From an uncultured Ruminococcus sp. (GTDB lineage Bacteria; Bacillota; Clostridia; Oscillospirales; Ruminococcaceae), in contig CADAEJ010000003.1 of assembly GCA_902786965.1 (NCBI GenBank), forward strand, positions 1 through 62,320: 62,320 bases of DNA, read 5' to 3'. Of the stretch, positions 53,460-60,902 are shown piece by piece. The stretch's first letter is position 1. Every line of letters begins with the position of its first letter. Position numbers and translations under genes: made by a program. The notes beneath the pieces are model-generated. The model was not told where the DNA came from. It saw nothing but the letters and a program-made list of their open reading frames with translations, and did no database searches.

Positions 53460-54677
53460 ATGTCCGATTTGCTTGAAATTCTGTCACCGGTCGGTGATAT
53501 GGAAAGATTATATGCAGCACTTGATTTCGGAGCCGATGCCGTCTATCTCGGCGGCACCTGCTTTGGAATGAGGGCAGCATCTGCGAATTTTGATGCCGAT
53601 ACACTTGCACAGGCTTGCAAGGTCACTCACGAGCGAGGCAAAAAGCTGTATCTTACCTGCAACACTTTGCCGAGAAATTTTGAGATACCACAGCTTGAGG
53701 GCTTTGTAAAAAACGCTGTTGATGCGGGTGTTGACGCGCTCATAGTCAATGATATCGGCGTGTTTGCAATGGTAAAGCGTTTTGCTCCGGATATGGAGAT
53801 ACACGTTTCCACACAGGCGGGTATCGTCAATTATGCAACTGCCGCTGAGTTCTATAATATGGGCGCAAAAAGGGTAGTGCTTGCAAGGGAGCTTTCCCTT
53901 GAAGAGATCGCAGAGATAAGAGATAAGACACCTAGGGACCTTGAGATCGAATGTTTTGTTCACGGCGCTATGTGCGTCAGCTTCTCGGGAAGATGCTTGC
54001 TTTCGCAGTATCTTGTTGACCGTGATGCTAACCGCGGAGAGTGTGCCCAGCCTTGCAGATGGGGATATCATCTTATGGAGGAAAAGCGCACAAACGAGTT
54101 TTATCCCGTGTTTGAGGACGACAGCGGGACATATATCCTCAATGCAAAGGATATGTGTGTCATAGAGCATCTTGATAAGCTTGCAAAGGCAGGAGTGAAC
54201 AGCTTTAAGATCGAGGGCAGGGCAAAATCATCTTACTATGTATCTGTTGTTACCAATGCCTACAGAAAGGCTATGGATATCTACAAGGCAAACCCCGATA
54301 ACTATGTTCTTCCGCAGTGGATCAAGGACGAAGTATTCAAGGTAAGTCACAGAGCATACTGTACAGGATTTTTCTTTGGTCACCCCAAGCAGAGCCAGTA
54401 TTACGGCGATGGCGGATATATCAGAGAATATGACGTTGTTGCGGTAGTTGAGGGCTGTTCAAACGGCAGGATATATGCACAGCAAAGAAATAAATTCAAC
54501 AAGGGCGACGAGCTGGAGATACTTTCACCCGAAGGCGAACCTGTCAAGCTTGTTGCCGAGCAGATGTTTGATGAGTACGGTAATGAGATCGAAACCGCAA
54601 ACCATGCAATGATGAAGCTTTCGATAACTTCAGATATCGTTGTTCCAAACAATTCGATAATCAGAATGAAAAAATAA
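53460..54677 (+). CDS. U32 family peptidase-like protein (TrhP/YegQ type)
   Basis: A 405-residue protein starting LLEILSPVGDMERLYAALDFGADAVYLGG, the usual U32 opening. The cysteine cluster (FSGRCLLSQYLVDRDANRGECAQPC, in part) probably binds an iron-sulfur centre. U32 proteins of this type help hydroxylate tRNA or rRNA; the protease name is historical. The mltG / U32 pair is common in Firmicutes. Ribosome binding site AAAGAGG. Confidence 0.93.
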   Translation: MSDLLEILSPVGDMERLYAALDFGADAVYLGGTCFGMRAASANFDADTLAQACKVTHERGKKLYLTCNTLPRNFEIPQLEGFVKNAVDAGVDALIVNDIGVFAMVKRFAPDMEIHVSTQAGIVNYATAAEFYNMGAKRVVLARELSLEEIAEIRDKTPRDLEIECFVHGAMCVSFSGRCLLSQYLVDRDANRGECAQPCRWGYHLMEEKRTNEFYPVFEDDSGTYILNAKDMCVIEHLDKLAKAGVNSFKIEGRAKSSYYVSVVTNAYRKAMDIYKANPDNYVLPQWIKDEVFKVSHRAYCTGFFFGHPKQSQYYGDGGYIREYDVVAVVEGCSNGRIYAQQRNKFNKGDELEILSPEGEPVKLVAEQMFDEYGNEIETANHAMMKLSITSDIVVPNNSIIRMKK

Positions 54678-54678
54678 A

Positions 54679-54718
54679 ATAAGCTGTCTTTTCGTTTGAG
54701 AAGACAGCTTATTTTTTA
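54679..54718. terminator. bidirectional terminator
   Basis: ATAAGCTGTCTT (54679-54690) pairs with AAGACAGCTTAT (54701-54712), then T residues, between converging genes. Confidence 0.9.
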
Positions 54719-55717
54719 TTCTTCTGTATCCTTGTTATCCTTTTTAGCCTTGACCTCTTTCTTGAATTTTGAAAGAGGGGAGGATTCAGCCGCATTTTGC
54801 AGTTCGTTGTTTGAGATATGCGTGTATATCTCGGTCGTTGCAATGCTCTTGTGACCGAGGATTTCCTTTAAAACAAGCGTATCAACGCCGTTTTTGTACA
54901 TCATAGTCGCCGCTGAATGACGCAGCTTATGCGTAGTGATCCCAAGATTGGATAGTCCCGCAGTTTTCAGCTGTTCCTCAACTATCTGCTGAACACGGCG
55001 CTTGTTTATCCTTGTTTTATTTGCCGATAAGAAAATTGCTTTCTCCTCAACATTAGGTCTGTGATTATTTATATAATCATCAAGTGCATCAATGCAAACA
55101 TCGTTCAGATAAACTATACGTTCCTTTCTGCCCTTACCGAACAGCCGCAGCGTGCGGTTTTCCTTGCTGTAATCCTTCAGATCAAGCCCGACAAGTTCGC
55201 TCAGACGCATTCCGCAGGTCAAAAACAGTATAAGCATACAATAATCGCGTTCTCTGTGATTTGAATCAACATTTTGCAAAAGCTGTATGCTTTGGTCTGC
55301 GGTCAGATACTTTGGCAATGCTTGTTTTATCCGCGGAAGCTCAAGATCTGTCATAGGATCGTTTTTGATAAGTGCCGCCTTTTTTTGCAGATACGAATAA
55401 AACTGCTTGAGCGCAGAACATTTGCGTGCCCTCGTATTTACCGAGTTTTTGCGCTGCTGCGAAAGATAGCCAAGATAAACATATGCATCGTTCAGAGAAA
55501 AATTCTCGACCCACTCAAGCGGTGTATCTTCAATTGCAATACTGTGAAAATCTTCATCTTTGGCTTTTTTGTGCTTGATATGCAGATACCGCAGAAACGT
55601 GCGCACATCAATATAATAAGCCTCAACGGTTCTTTCACCGCGGTCTTTAACGACCTTCATATATGTCAGAAAATCACTGAGGTAATACGGGCAGTCATCA
55701 AGATATTCTTCTTTCAT
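54716..55717 (-). CDS. tyrosine recombinase, XerC/XerD family
   Basis: A 333-residue site-specific recombinase with an N-terminal SAM-like DNA-binding domain (about 10-115) and a catalytic domain with all active residues: R171 (GMRLSEL), a lysine at 195 or 198 (KGRKER), H263 and R266 (HKLRH), H289 (GHKS) and Y298 (EIYTH). It resembles chromosomal Xer enzymes that resolve dimers at dif. Start at 55717 after TAGGAGCAAGG, with a consensus promoter upstream. It may also be used by mobile elements lacking their own integrase. Confidence 0.92.
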   Translation of the reverse strand: MKEEYLDDCPYYLSDFLTYMKVVKDRGERTVEAYYIDVRTFLRYLHIKHKKAKDEDFHSIAIEDTPLEWVENFSLNDAYVYLGYLSQQRKNSVNTRARKCSALKQFYSYLQKKAALIKNDPMTDLELPRIKQALPKYLTADQSIQLLQNVDSNHRERDYCMLILFLTCGMRLSELVGLDLKDYSKENRTLRLFGKGRKERIVYLNDVCIDALDDYINNHRPNVEEKAIFLSANKTRINKRRVQQIVEEQLKTAGLSNLGITTHKLRHSAATMMYKNGVDTLVLKEILGHKSIATTEIYTHISNNELQNAAESSPLSKFKKEVKAKKDNKDTEE

Positions 55718-55744
55718 TATCCTTGCTCCTATGTGTTTTTTCTT

Positions 55745-55773
55745 ATTATAAACCATTTGAATATCAGTGTCAA
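55745..55773 (-). promoter_or_regulatory. promoter of the Xer recombinase gene
   Basis: On the minus strand TTGACA (55768-55773), 17 bases, TATAAT (55745-55750). Confidence 0.88.
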
Positions 55774-55788
55774 GAATATGCGTTACGA

Positions 55789-55817
55789 TTGACATCATTG
55801 AACGCTTGTGCTATAAT
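55789..55817 (+). promoter_or_regulatory. promoter of the GMP synthase gene
   Basis: TTGACA (55789-55794), 17 bases, TATAAT (55812-55817). It is back to back with the Xer promoter. Confidence 0.88.
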
Positions 55818-55862
55818 TAAATAAAATAATCTGCATATGCAGAAAAGATGGGAGAATGAAAT

Positions 55863-56843
55863 ATGAGTTCAAATGTCAGACCCGAAAGTATGGAGAGGAT
55901 CACTAACGAGGCGCTTGCAAACGCTTTTATCAACGAGCAGGTCAAGGAGCTTCAGGCGCAGATCGGTGACAAAAAGGTTCTGCTTGCACTTTCAGGCGGT
56001 GTAGACAGCTCGGTCGTAGCTGCACTGCTTATAAAAGCCGTAGGCAAGCAGCTCGTGTGCGTTCACGTTAATCACGGACTTTTGAGAAAAGGCGAGCCAG
56101 AGCAGGTAGTTGACGTGTTCAGAAATCAGATGAATGCAAACCTTATTTACGTTGACGCAGTCGACAGATTCCTTGATAAGCTTGCAGGTGTTGCAGAGCC
56201 TGAAAAGAAGAGAAAGATAATCGGCGCAGAGTTTATCCGTGTGTTTGAAGAAGAGGCTCGAAAGCTTGATGGGATCGAGTTTCTTGCACAGGGAACGATC
56301 TATCCTGATATTCTCGAAAGTGACGGAGTTAAAGCACATCACAATGTTGGCGGTCTGCCTGAGGATATGAAGTTTGAACTCGTTGAACCGATAAAGCTTC
56401 TTTTCAAGGACGAGGTCAGGGTAGTCGGCAAAGCACTCGGTCTGCCTGATAATATGGTTTACCGTCAGCCATTCCCGGGTCCCGGACTTGGTGTAAGATG
56501 CCTTGGCGCGATCACTCGTGACAGACTTGAGGCTGTTCGTGAGAGTGATGCTATCTTGCGTGAAGAATTTGCAAAGAACGGACTTGAGGGCAAGGTTTGG
56601 CAGTATTTCACCGCTGTTCCCGATTTCAGATCTGTCGGCGTAAAGGACGGGAAACGCACCTTTGCTTTCCCTGTTATTATCCGTGCGGTAAATACGAAGG
56701 ACGCTATGACAGCAACAGTAGAGAATGTTCCGTTTGAGCTTTTGCAGCATATAACAGATCGTATAACTCACGAAGTTGAGAACGTGAACAGAGTTCTGTT
56801 TGACCTTACACCTAAGCCAAGCGCTACAATCGAGTGGGAATAA
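55863..56843 (+). CDS. guaA: GMP synthase, ATP-pyrophosphatase subunit only
   Basis: A 326-residue protein that covers the synthetase and dimerisation domains of GMP synthase. The PP-loop SGGVDSS is at 44-50, then HVNHGLLRKGE, the substrate loop QPFPGPGLGVRC and the C-terminal TPKPSATIEWE. The glutamine amidotransferase domain (about 190 residues) that normally precedes it is absent, and its own promoter and ATG show this is not truncation by the window. It adenylates XMP and uses ammonia, so a separate GuaAa-type amidotransferase should exist elsewhere, as in archaea. Confidence 0.95.
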   Translation: MSSNVRPESMERITNEALANAFINEQVKELQAQIGDKKVLLALSGGVDSSVVAALLIKAVGKQLVCVHVNHGLLRKGEPEQVVDVFRNQMNANLIYVDAVDRFLDKLAGVAEPEKKRKIIGAEFIRVFEEEARKLDGIEFLAQGTIYPDILESDGVKAHHNVGGLPEDMKFELVEPIKLLFKDEVRVVGKALGLPDNMVYRQPFPGPGLGVRCLGAITRDRLEAVRESDAILREEFAKNGLEGKVWQYFTAVPDFRSVGVKDGKRTFAFPVIIRAVNTKDAMTATVENVPFELLQHITDRITHEVENVNRVLFDLTPKPSATIEWE

Positions 56844-56850
56844 TAAACAC

Positions 56851-56884
56851 AAAAGCCTGAGAACAGATCTCAGGCTTTTTTTTC
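56851..56884 (+). terminator. terminator after the GMP synthase gene
   Basis: AAAGCCTGAG (56852-56861) pairs with CTCAGGCTTT (56869-56878), then a run of T. Confidence 0.92.
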
Positions 56885-56889
56885 AAATA

Positions 56890-57112
56890 TGCTTGCAGGC
56901 TATTTCGTGACAAACCGGGTTCAAGGCTTCTAAAATAAAAGGAAGTCACGGATTACAACGGGTTATCGACCGCAGCCTTGTCCAACGTCTGCAAGACAGA
57001 ATTACCGTGTATAGTAAGCAATTCGGCAGCAAACTTGATCTGCACATAACAATGTCAAAGTTATTAAAAGGAGGCTGCCAATGTGCAGCAAACGCTTACT
57101 ATGTTTTTATTA
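56890..57112 (+). ncRNA. structured RNA candidate with pseudoknot
   Basis: This region has no protein gene of normal size but dense pairing. An outer helix ATAGTAAGC (57011-57019) / GCTTACTAT (57094-57102) is followed by GTTTTTATT. Inside, GGCAGC (57025-57030) pairs with GCTGCC (57074-57079), and TGCACAT (57041-57047) with ATGTGCA (57081-57087); these two cross, giving a pseudoknot. Upstream, CGTGAC (56906-56911) can pair with GTCACG (56945-56950), or CACGG (56947-56951) with CCGTG (57005-57009). A raiA-type RNA is one possibility, not confirmed. AAGGAGG with a 14-codon frame (57081-57125) is probably chance. Strand is inferred from the T run; ends are approximate. Confidence 0.6.
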
Positions 57113-57138
57113 TAAAGCTATATAGACCGTTTGTCAAG

Positions 57139-59139
57139 TCACTGCATAAAGAAATTGTTATCTATAAGACTGATCTCGTTATCATTTGACTGCTTGCCCA
57201 TTACAAGAATAAGGTCAGCCTCATCAGCACTGTCAGCCTTGATAACATTCTGTGCTTTGAAAAGCATTTCAAGATAATCATACAGCGAGAATGAATTATT
57301 TCTTATCATAGTATCGTAGTATCCGTGAGCGTTTTCAACACCGTCAAAAACAATTACTCTGTTCTGAACATCAACATATCCGTAGTTTATGCACTTGTAC
57401 TTACCTGTAAGATAGTGCGTGAAGAAGCAGTTTTTCGGGTCGTAGAGCTTGACATTTTCACCCGTTTTTGAAACTGCCATCGCTCCAACGTAGCATTCAT
57501 CTATCTCACCAAATGTATTATAGCCGGAAAACAGATTGATATTTGCAGTAACGGTATCTACAAAGCTTTTGCCTTTTTCAAGATCTATATCAATATATTC
57601 CGCTGCATCGCTGTGTGTAATGTCTCCGCTGAATGCAAAGGCATCGGCTTTAAAATCAGCATTCCAGCCAATAAGCTGACGGCTGCCGTCAAGATTGTAT
57701 GCTGATGTGTGCAGATCTACATCAACGCGAGTTTTGTCGTTCCAGTACACAAAAAAGCGAACTATCCTGACATTCTCCGGTATCTTATATGCAAGTCCGC
57801 AGCGAATATATCCGCCCTCGGAAGATTTGTTTGAAGTGCGTATTGATGATTGTTTAAGGTCAAACCCGGGCATATCAATATACACCTTTCTGCCTTTGAT
57901 AACTGTGTCAAGAGCAGAAAGCTTCAATGACAGCAGGGAAGTCACAACATCGCAGATCTGCAAAGCCTCAGCATAAGTCGCACCGCCGTTCCAGCATTTG
58001 TACGGACGTGAAAAGTGTGATACGAGGCTGATAAGCGTTTGCGTTTTAAGAGTATCTGCCTGTGGTGTAAGTTTTTCTGAAAGCTCAATTTTTGAATAAC
58101 CATGCCTGAAAAGGTATGTAAGATTGCGCAGCATTATTCCCGGGCGCTGTGCGTAATAGTTTATAGCCTCGGGGTCATTTGTTTGTACAAGGTACTTTGC
58201 ACGTGATTCCCACGAATCAAGAGCACCGCTGCGAAGTGCAGAAACAGCGTCTTTATGGGCTTTGCTGCGGCTGTACTCATTAAAATCAATGTATTTGAGC
58301 ATCAATAGAGTACGCTTCGCTTTTTTATTTGACAAAATCAGATTTGCCTTGAAATCTTCGGCGGGATAACTCTCAAAAAGCTTTACTATAAGGCGTTTCT
58401 GCGATGTTCTGAAGTGGAATTTAGCGTGTGTCAGCGCATAATCCATACATTTCCAGACATCACCCGTGTGCTGACAGATCAAATGCAGAATATCAAGCTT
58501 ATCTGAAGCCGAGAGATCGTCATCTGTAAAAATAGTATTAAAAACATCAAGCAAATTCTGCTTGAATGTGACCTTGACACTGCTTATATAATCGTGATCC
58601 AAATGCTTTAAGCATTCACGGATCATTAGTTTTTGCTTATCATCTATCCGTTCTGTTCTTGTAAGTATTTTCCTGTAGGGAAGTTTATATTTATCTGATA
58701 TATCTATAAGCTGCAACACCTTTGCGTTCAACAGTTTATCATCAGATTGAGTTTTTTCTGTATCCTTGACCTTAGGCAGCCAACCCTTTGAAACGCCGGT
58801 TCCCGTTATTTCCTCGACACCATATGTAGATAAATAATGAACGAGCTGATGAAACCTGAAAACAGCATCATCCATATCTATGATCTGTGACGGAAAATCA
58901 GGATACATCGGTTTAGCCTTTACATCGCCAATGTAGCTGCGGACACGCTGAGGAAAGCTGTATAGATCATCAGACACAGACAGCTTGACAATATCACTTG
59001 GAGAAAGAGTAAATCCAAGTGAAAGTAATTCATCATTTGCAGTGATCGCCAAAGCAATACGTTCATCAGAAGTTTCAGTAACTGAACTATGCACACAAAT
59101 CATACGCAGCTCAGAAAATAAAAGCGAATCGTAGTTCAT
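57139..59139 (-). CDS. large protein with C-terminal TerD-like domain
   Basis: A 666-residue soluble protein. The C-terminal part (about 435-600) has TerD-like features: IRCGLAYKIPENVRIVRFFVYW, DVDLHTSAYNLDG, FSGDITHSD.AEYIDIDLEK. The middle is helical and holds YYAQRPGIMLRNL (RPG at 332-334), similar to a motif of the large MXAN_6230/SCO0854-type proteins linked to tellurite-resistance-like (Ter) systems. The N-terminal 300 residues are not recognised. No other ter gene lies nearby. Start at 59139 after GGAGG. Function unknown; TerD domains bind calcium and are tied to stress or phage defence in general. Confidence 0.75.
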   Translation of the reverse strand: MNYDSLLFSELRMICVHSSVTETSDERIALAITANDELLSLGFTLSPSDIVKLSVSDDLYSFPQRVRSYIGDVKAKPMYPDFPSQIIDMDDAVFRFHQLVHYLSTYGVEEITGTGVSKGWLPKVKDTEKTQSDDKLLNAKVLQLIDISDKYKLPYRKILTRTERIDDKQKLMIRECLKHLDHDYISSVKVTFKQNLLDVFNTIFTDDDLSASDKLDILHLICQHTGDVWKCMDYALTHAKFHFRTSQKRLIVKLFESYPAEDFKANLILSNKKAKRTLLMLKYIDFNEYSRSKAHKDAVSALRSGALDSWESRAKYLVQTNDPEAINYYAQRPGIMLRNLTYLFRHGYSKIELSEKLTPQADTLKTQTLISLVSHFSRPYKCWNGGATYAEALQICDVVTSLLSLKLSALDTVIKGRKVYIDMPGFDLKQSSIRTSNKSSEGGYIRCGLAYKIPENVRIVRFFVYWNDKTRVDVDLHTSAYNLDGSRQLIGWNADFKADAFAFSGDITHSDAAEYIDIDLEKGKSFVDTVTANINLFSGYNTFGEIDECYVGAMAVSKTGENVKLYDPKNCFFTHYLTGKYKCINYGYVDVQNRVIVFDGVENAHGYYDTMIRNNSFSLYDYLEMLFKAQNVIKADSADEADLILVMGKQSNDNEISLIDNNFFMQ

Positions 59140-59168
59140 AAAAACCTCCGTCAAGATAATTTTGATTT

Positions 59169-59198
59169 ATTATAGCATAATCAAAAACCTTTTGTCAA
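59169..59198 (-). promoter_or_regulatory. promoter of the TerD-like gene
   Basis: On the minus strand TTGACA (59193-59198), 18 bases, TATAAT (59169-59174). Confidence 0.82.
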
Positions 59199-59326
59199 TT
59201 GCATGATAAGTAAACGGACATTACTGATTTCTTATCAGACAATTTGTAAGGAATTATTTGATCAAAACGCAGTGGTTTATAATATGTCGAAGATACGCTT
59301 GTCCACAGCAAAATATCGCTCTCCTA

Positions 59327-59356
59327 AGTTTCACTAAATTTCTATTTAGTGAAACT
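59327..59356. repeat. perfect inverted repeat, possible Xer/attachment site at element edge
   Basis: AGTTTCACTAAAT (59327-59339) and ATTTAGTGAAACT (59344-59356) around a 4-base centre. Neither side has a T run, so it is not a terminator. Counting 11-6-11 within it (59329-59339 trimmed by symmetry) gives the size of a Xer recombination site. It sits between the chromosomal TerD-like gene and the CRESS-type element. The rest of 59199-59382 shows no gene. Confidence 0.55.
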
Positions 59357-59382
59357 ATGCGAAATTGTTAATAACACACAAT

Positions 59383-59619
59383 TTACAATTTAATATCGTT
59401 ATACCCTTTCCGATAAGTGCATCTCGCTTGATATGCTGGGCTTATCTCGTCAACCTCGCGCTTAATATCTTTAAGTGTATCGAAAAGCTTACAGCGCTCA
59501 AAGCGCAAGTCTGCAATATGCATAGAAATTCCAAGGTCACAGAGCTGACACCGAGCATAAACAAGCATATCCATAAGATAGTCATTTGATATAAGTATTT
59601 CAATTTCTTTTATTGTCAT
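59383..59619 (-). CDS. small hypothetical protein (last gene of the element cassette)
   Basis: A 78-residue helical protein (MTIKEIEILISNDYLMDMLVY near the start, three cysteines, basic end). ATG at 59619 follows AAGAGG, and the first 20 bases overlap the end of the upstream membrane-protein gene. No family recognised. Confidence 0.68.
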   Translation of the reverse strand: MTIKEIEILISNDYLMDMLVYARCQLCDLGISMHIADLRFERCKLFDTLKDIKREVDEISPAYQARCTYRKGYNDIKL

Positions 59620-59779
59620 TTTTAAAACCTCTTTTCTTTTCCATAGAGCGAACACTTATATAATCAGGTAAAGGAGAAAGCCAAAGTAAAGTACCAACAA
59701 TCATAAACCATTCAGAGATAAAATAAGAAAGAATAAAAAAAGGAAGAAAAAAAGCTAAACAGACAAAAAAACGGAACAT
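59600..59779 (-). CDS. tiny membrane protein of the element
   Basis: A 59-residue protein below usual gene-calling size. The start MFRFFVCLAFFLPFFILSYF and the next 20 residues form two close hydrophobic segments, followed by a basic tail. Its ATG overlaps the stop codon of the Cys-rich gene (TAATG), and the next gene overlaps its end, which supports real, coupled translation. It has the size and hydrophobicity of a holin, coat or anchor protein of small phages and plasmids, but no such role can be claimed. Confidence 0.6.
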   Translation of the reverse strand: MFRFFVCLAFFLPFFILSYFISEWFMIVGTLLWLSPLPDYISVRSMEKKRGFKNDNKRN

Positions 59780-60054
59780 TACTTATCACCCCCGAGAGCC
59801 TTTAAAAAGTCTTTTAAAGAGATTGTAGCAAGCGTATTTTGGCGATTAGAACGAATGTTAGAGATTTTGTAATGTTTATGAAGTGTAGAATGCACGAATT
59901 TATCGCAGACAAGCAAAGGAACACGATTATACTTGACTTTATCGGTTACGGATATACAACGAACCGAGCAAATATCAGATTGACGAGCCTTTTTGTATCT
60001 GCACTTTTCGCGCGTGCAAAAATGACAAAGACAGTTAATGCAAGCACATTTCAT
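59779..60054 (-). CDS. small Cys-rich, probably zinc-binding protein
   Basis: A 91-residue protein whose first 33 residues hold eight cysteines and a histidine (CACINCLCHFCTREKC ... ICSVRC), a likely zinc-binding knuckle. The rest is basic. The ATG at 60054 follows AGGGGAGTG; an earlier in-frame ATG lies before that site. Coupled to the downstream membrane protein by TAATG. A DNA- or RNA-binding role in the element is plausible only. Confidence 0.72.
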   Translation of the reverse strand: MKCACINCLCHFCTREKCRYKKARQSDICSVRCISVTDKVKYNRVPLLVCDKFVHSTLHKHYKISNIRSNRQNTLATISLKDFLKALGGDK

Positions 60055-60070
60055 TATTAACACTCCCCTT

Positions 60071-60667
60071 TTATTGATTAGCTTGAAAAAACGCATCACA
60101 GAAAGCGGGCGGATAGATAGAACGACGCGCAGCTCGTTTGCAATGATCTATGTTAAGATTATAATCATCAGGCAGATCATACAAATTAGTACATTCATCA
60201 AGACGGCAAGGGTTATCATTGATAGGACCCTGTATAATCAATGTATTAAAGTCACCCCAAAGCCAGGTTGGTTTGAAGTACGGCGCGCCAAAGTCGGATT
60301 GGTTAAATTTATAGGTCGGAGCGCCAATAAATTTATGTAATCGACCGCGAGGATTTTCAAGCGCCCAAAAGTGCAAGCCAGGTTTACACTCATTCACAAT
60401 ACGCAAGCAAGAATAAACTATTTCAAGCGCTTGCGCTGTTTGCCCGGTTAAATCTTTTTCACGCCATAAAGGCGCACAAGCAATAGAAAAGTGTGTACAA
60501 GGCGGTGCAGCTAAAATACCATAAACATTTTTAGGCGGTTTATAAGTACGAACATCATAGTAAGGCAAAGTAATTATACGGACATCATAACCGTGCTCAC
60601 GATAAGGACGCGACCAAGAGCCAGTACCACCGCACAAATCAAGTATAATTTTAGACGAATTATCCAT
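60071..60667 (-). CDS. DNA cytosine methyltransferase-like protein (small, phage type)
   Basis: A 198-residue protein. The SAM motif is LDLCGGTGSWS (9-19), the catalytic PPC lies in AAPPCTHFS (C57), and motif VI is ENPRG (104-108). These match C5-cytosine methyltransferases, but the protein has roughly half the usual length and no clear target-recognition domain, as in small methyltransferases of phages. Its gene lies in a replicon, so it may protect the element from host restriction. Start at 60667 after AGGTGTC. Confidence 0.85.
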   Translation of the reverse strand: MDNSSKIILDLCGGTGSWSRPYREHGYDVRIITLPYYDVRTYKPPKNVYGILAAPPCTHFSIACAPLWREKDLTGQTAQALEIVYSCLRIVNECKPGLHFWALENPRGRLHKFIGAPTYKFNQSDFGAPYFKPTWLWGDFNTLIIQGPINDNPCRLDECTNLYDLPDDYNLNIDHCKRAARRSIYPPAFCDAFFQANQ

Positions 60668-60675
60668 AATGACAC

Positions 60676-60882
60676 CTACTTTATAGTATTAAAATATCTA
60701 TTAAAAGCCTTTAATCTATGTTCAGCTTTTAAGTCCTTGCAAAAATCTCTAACAAGTTTCGGACGTTCAGCAGGACAAGAAACAAAAACAATAGACAGAT
60801 CATCACGCTGTCGACTTGTCAGGCGACCTTTAAGCCACAAATAGAAACCAATCAACTCACACTCTTGCAATGGTAAAAACAT
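60676..60882 (-). CDS. small hypothetical protein next to rep
   Basis: A 68-residue basic protein (MFLPLQECELIGFYLWLKG at the start, many Lys and Arg later). The ATG at 60882 lies nine bases after GGAAAGG; a TTG at 60891 is too close to it. It lies between rep and the methyltransferase gene and is read in the same direction. No family recognised. Confidence 0.68.
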   Translation of the reverse strand: MFLPLQECELIGFYLWLKGRLTSRQRDDLSIVFVSCPAERPKLVRDFCKDLKAEHRLKAFNRYFNTIK

Positions 60883-60902
60883 AATAATCAACCTTTCCGC
60901 TG

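Noticed and set aside
55992-56852. 286-codon minus-strand open frame
   Set aside because: It is antisense to the well-supported GMP synthase gene.
57081-57125. 14-codon frame behind AAGGAGG
   Set aside because: Its start lies in the helices of the RNA candidate, and conservation of pairing explains the sequence better than coding.
59327-59356. Reading the perfect inverted repeat as an intrinsic terminator
   Set aside because: No T run follows on either strand.
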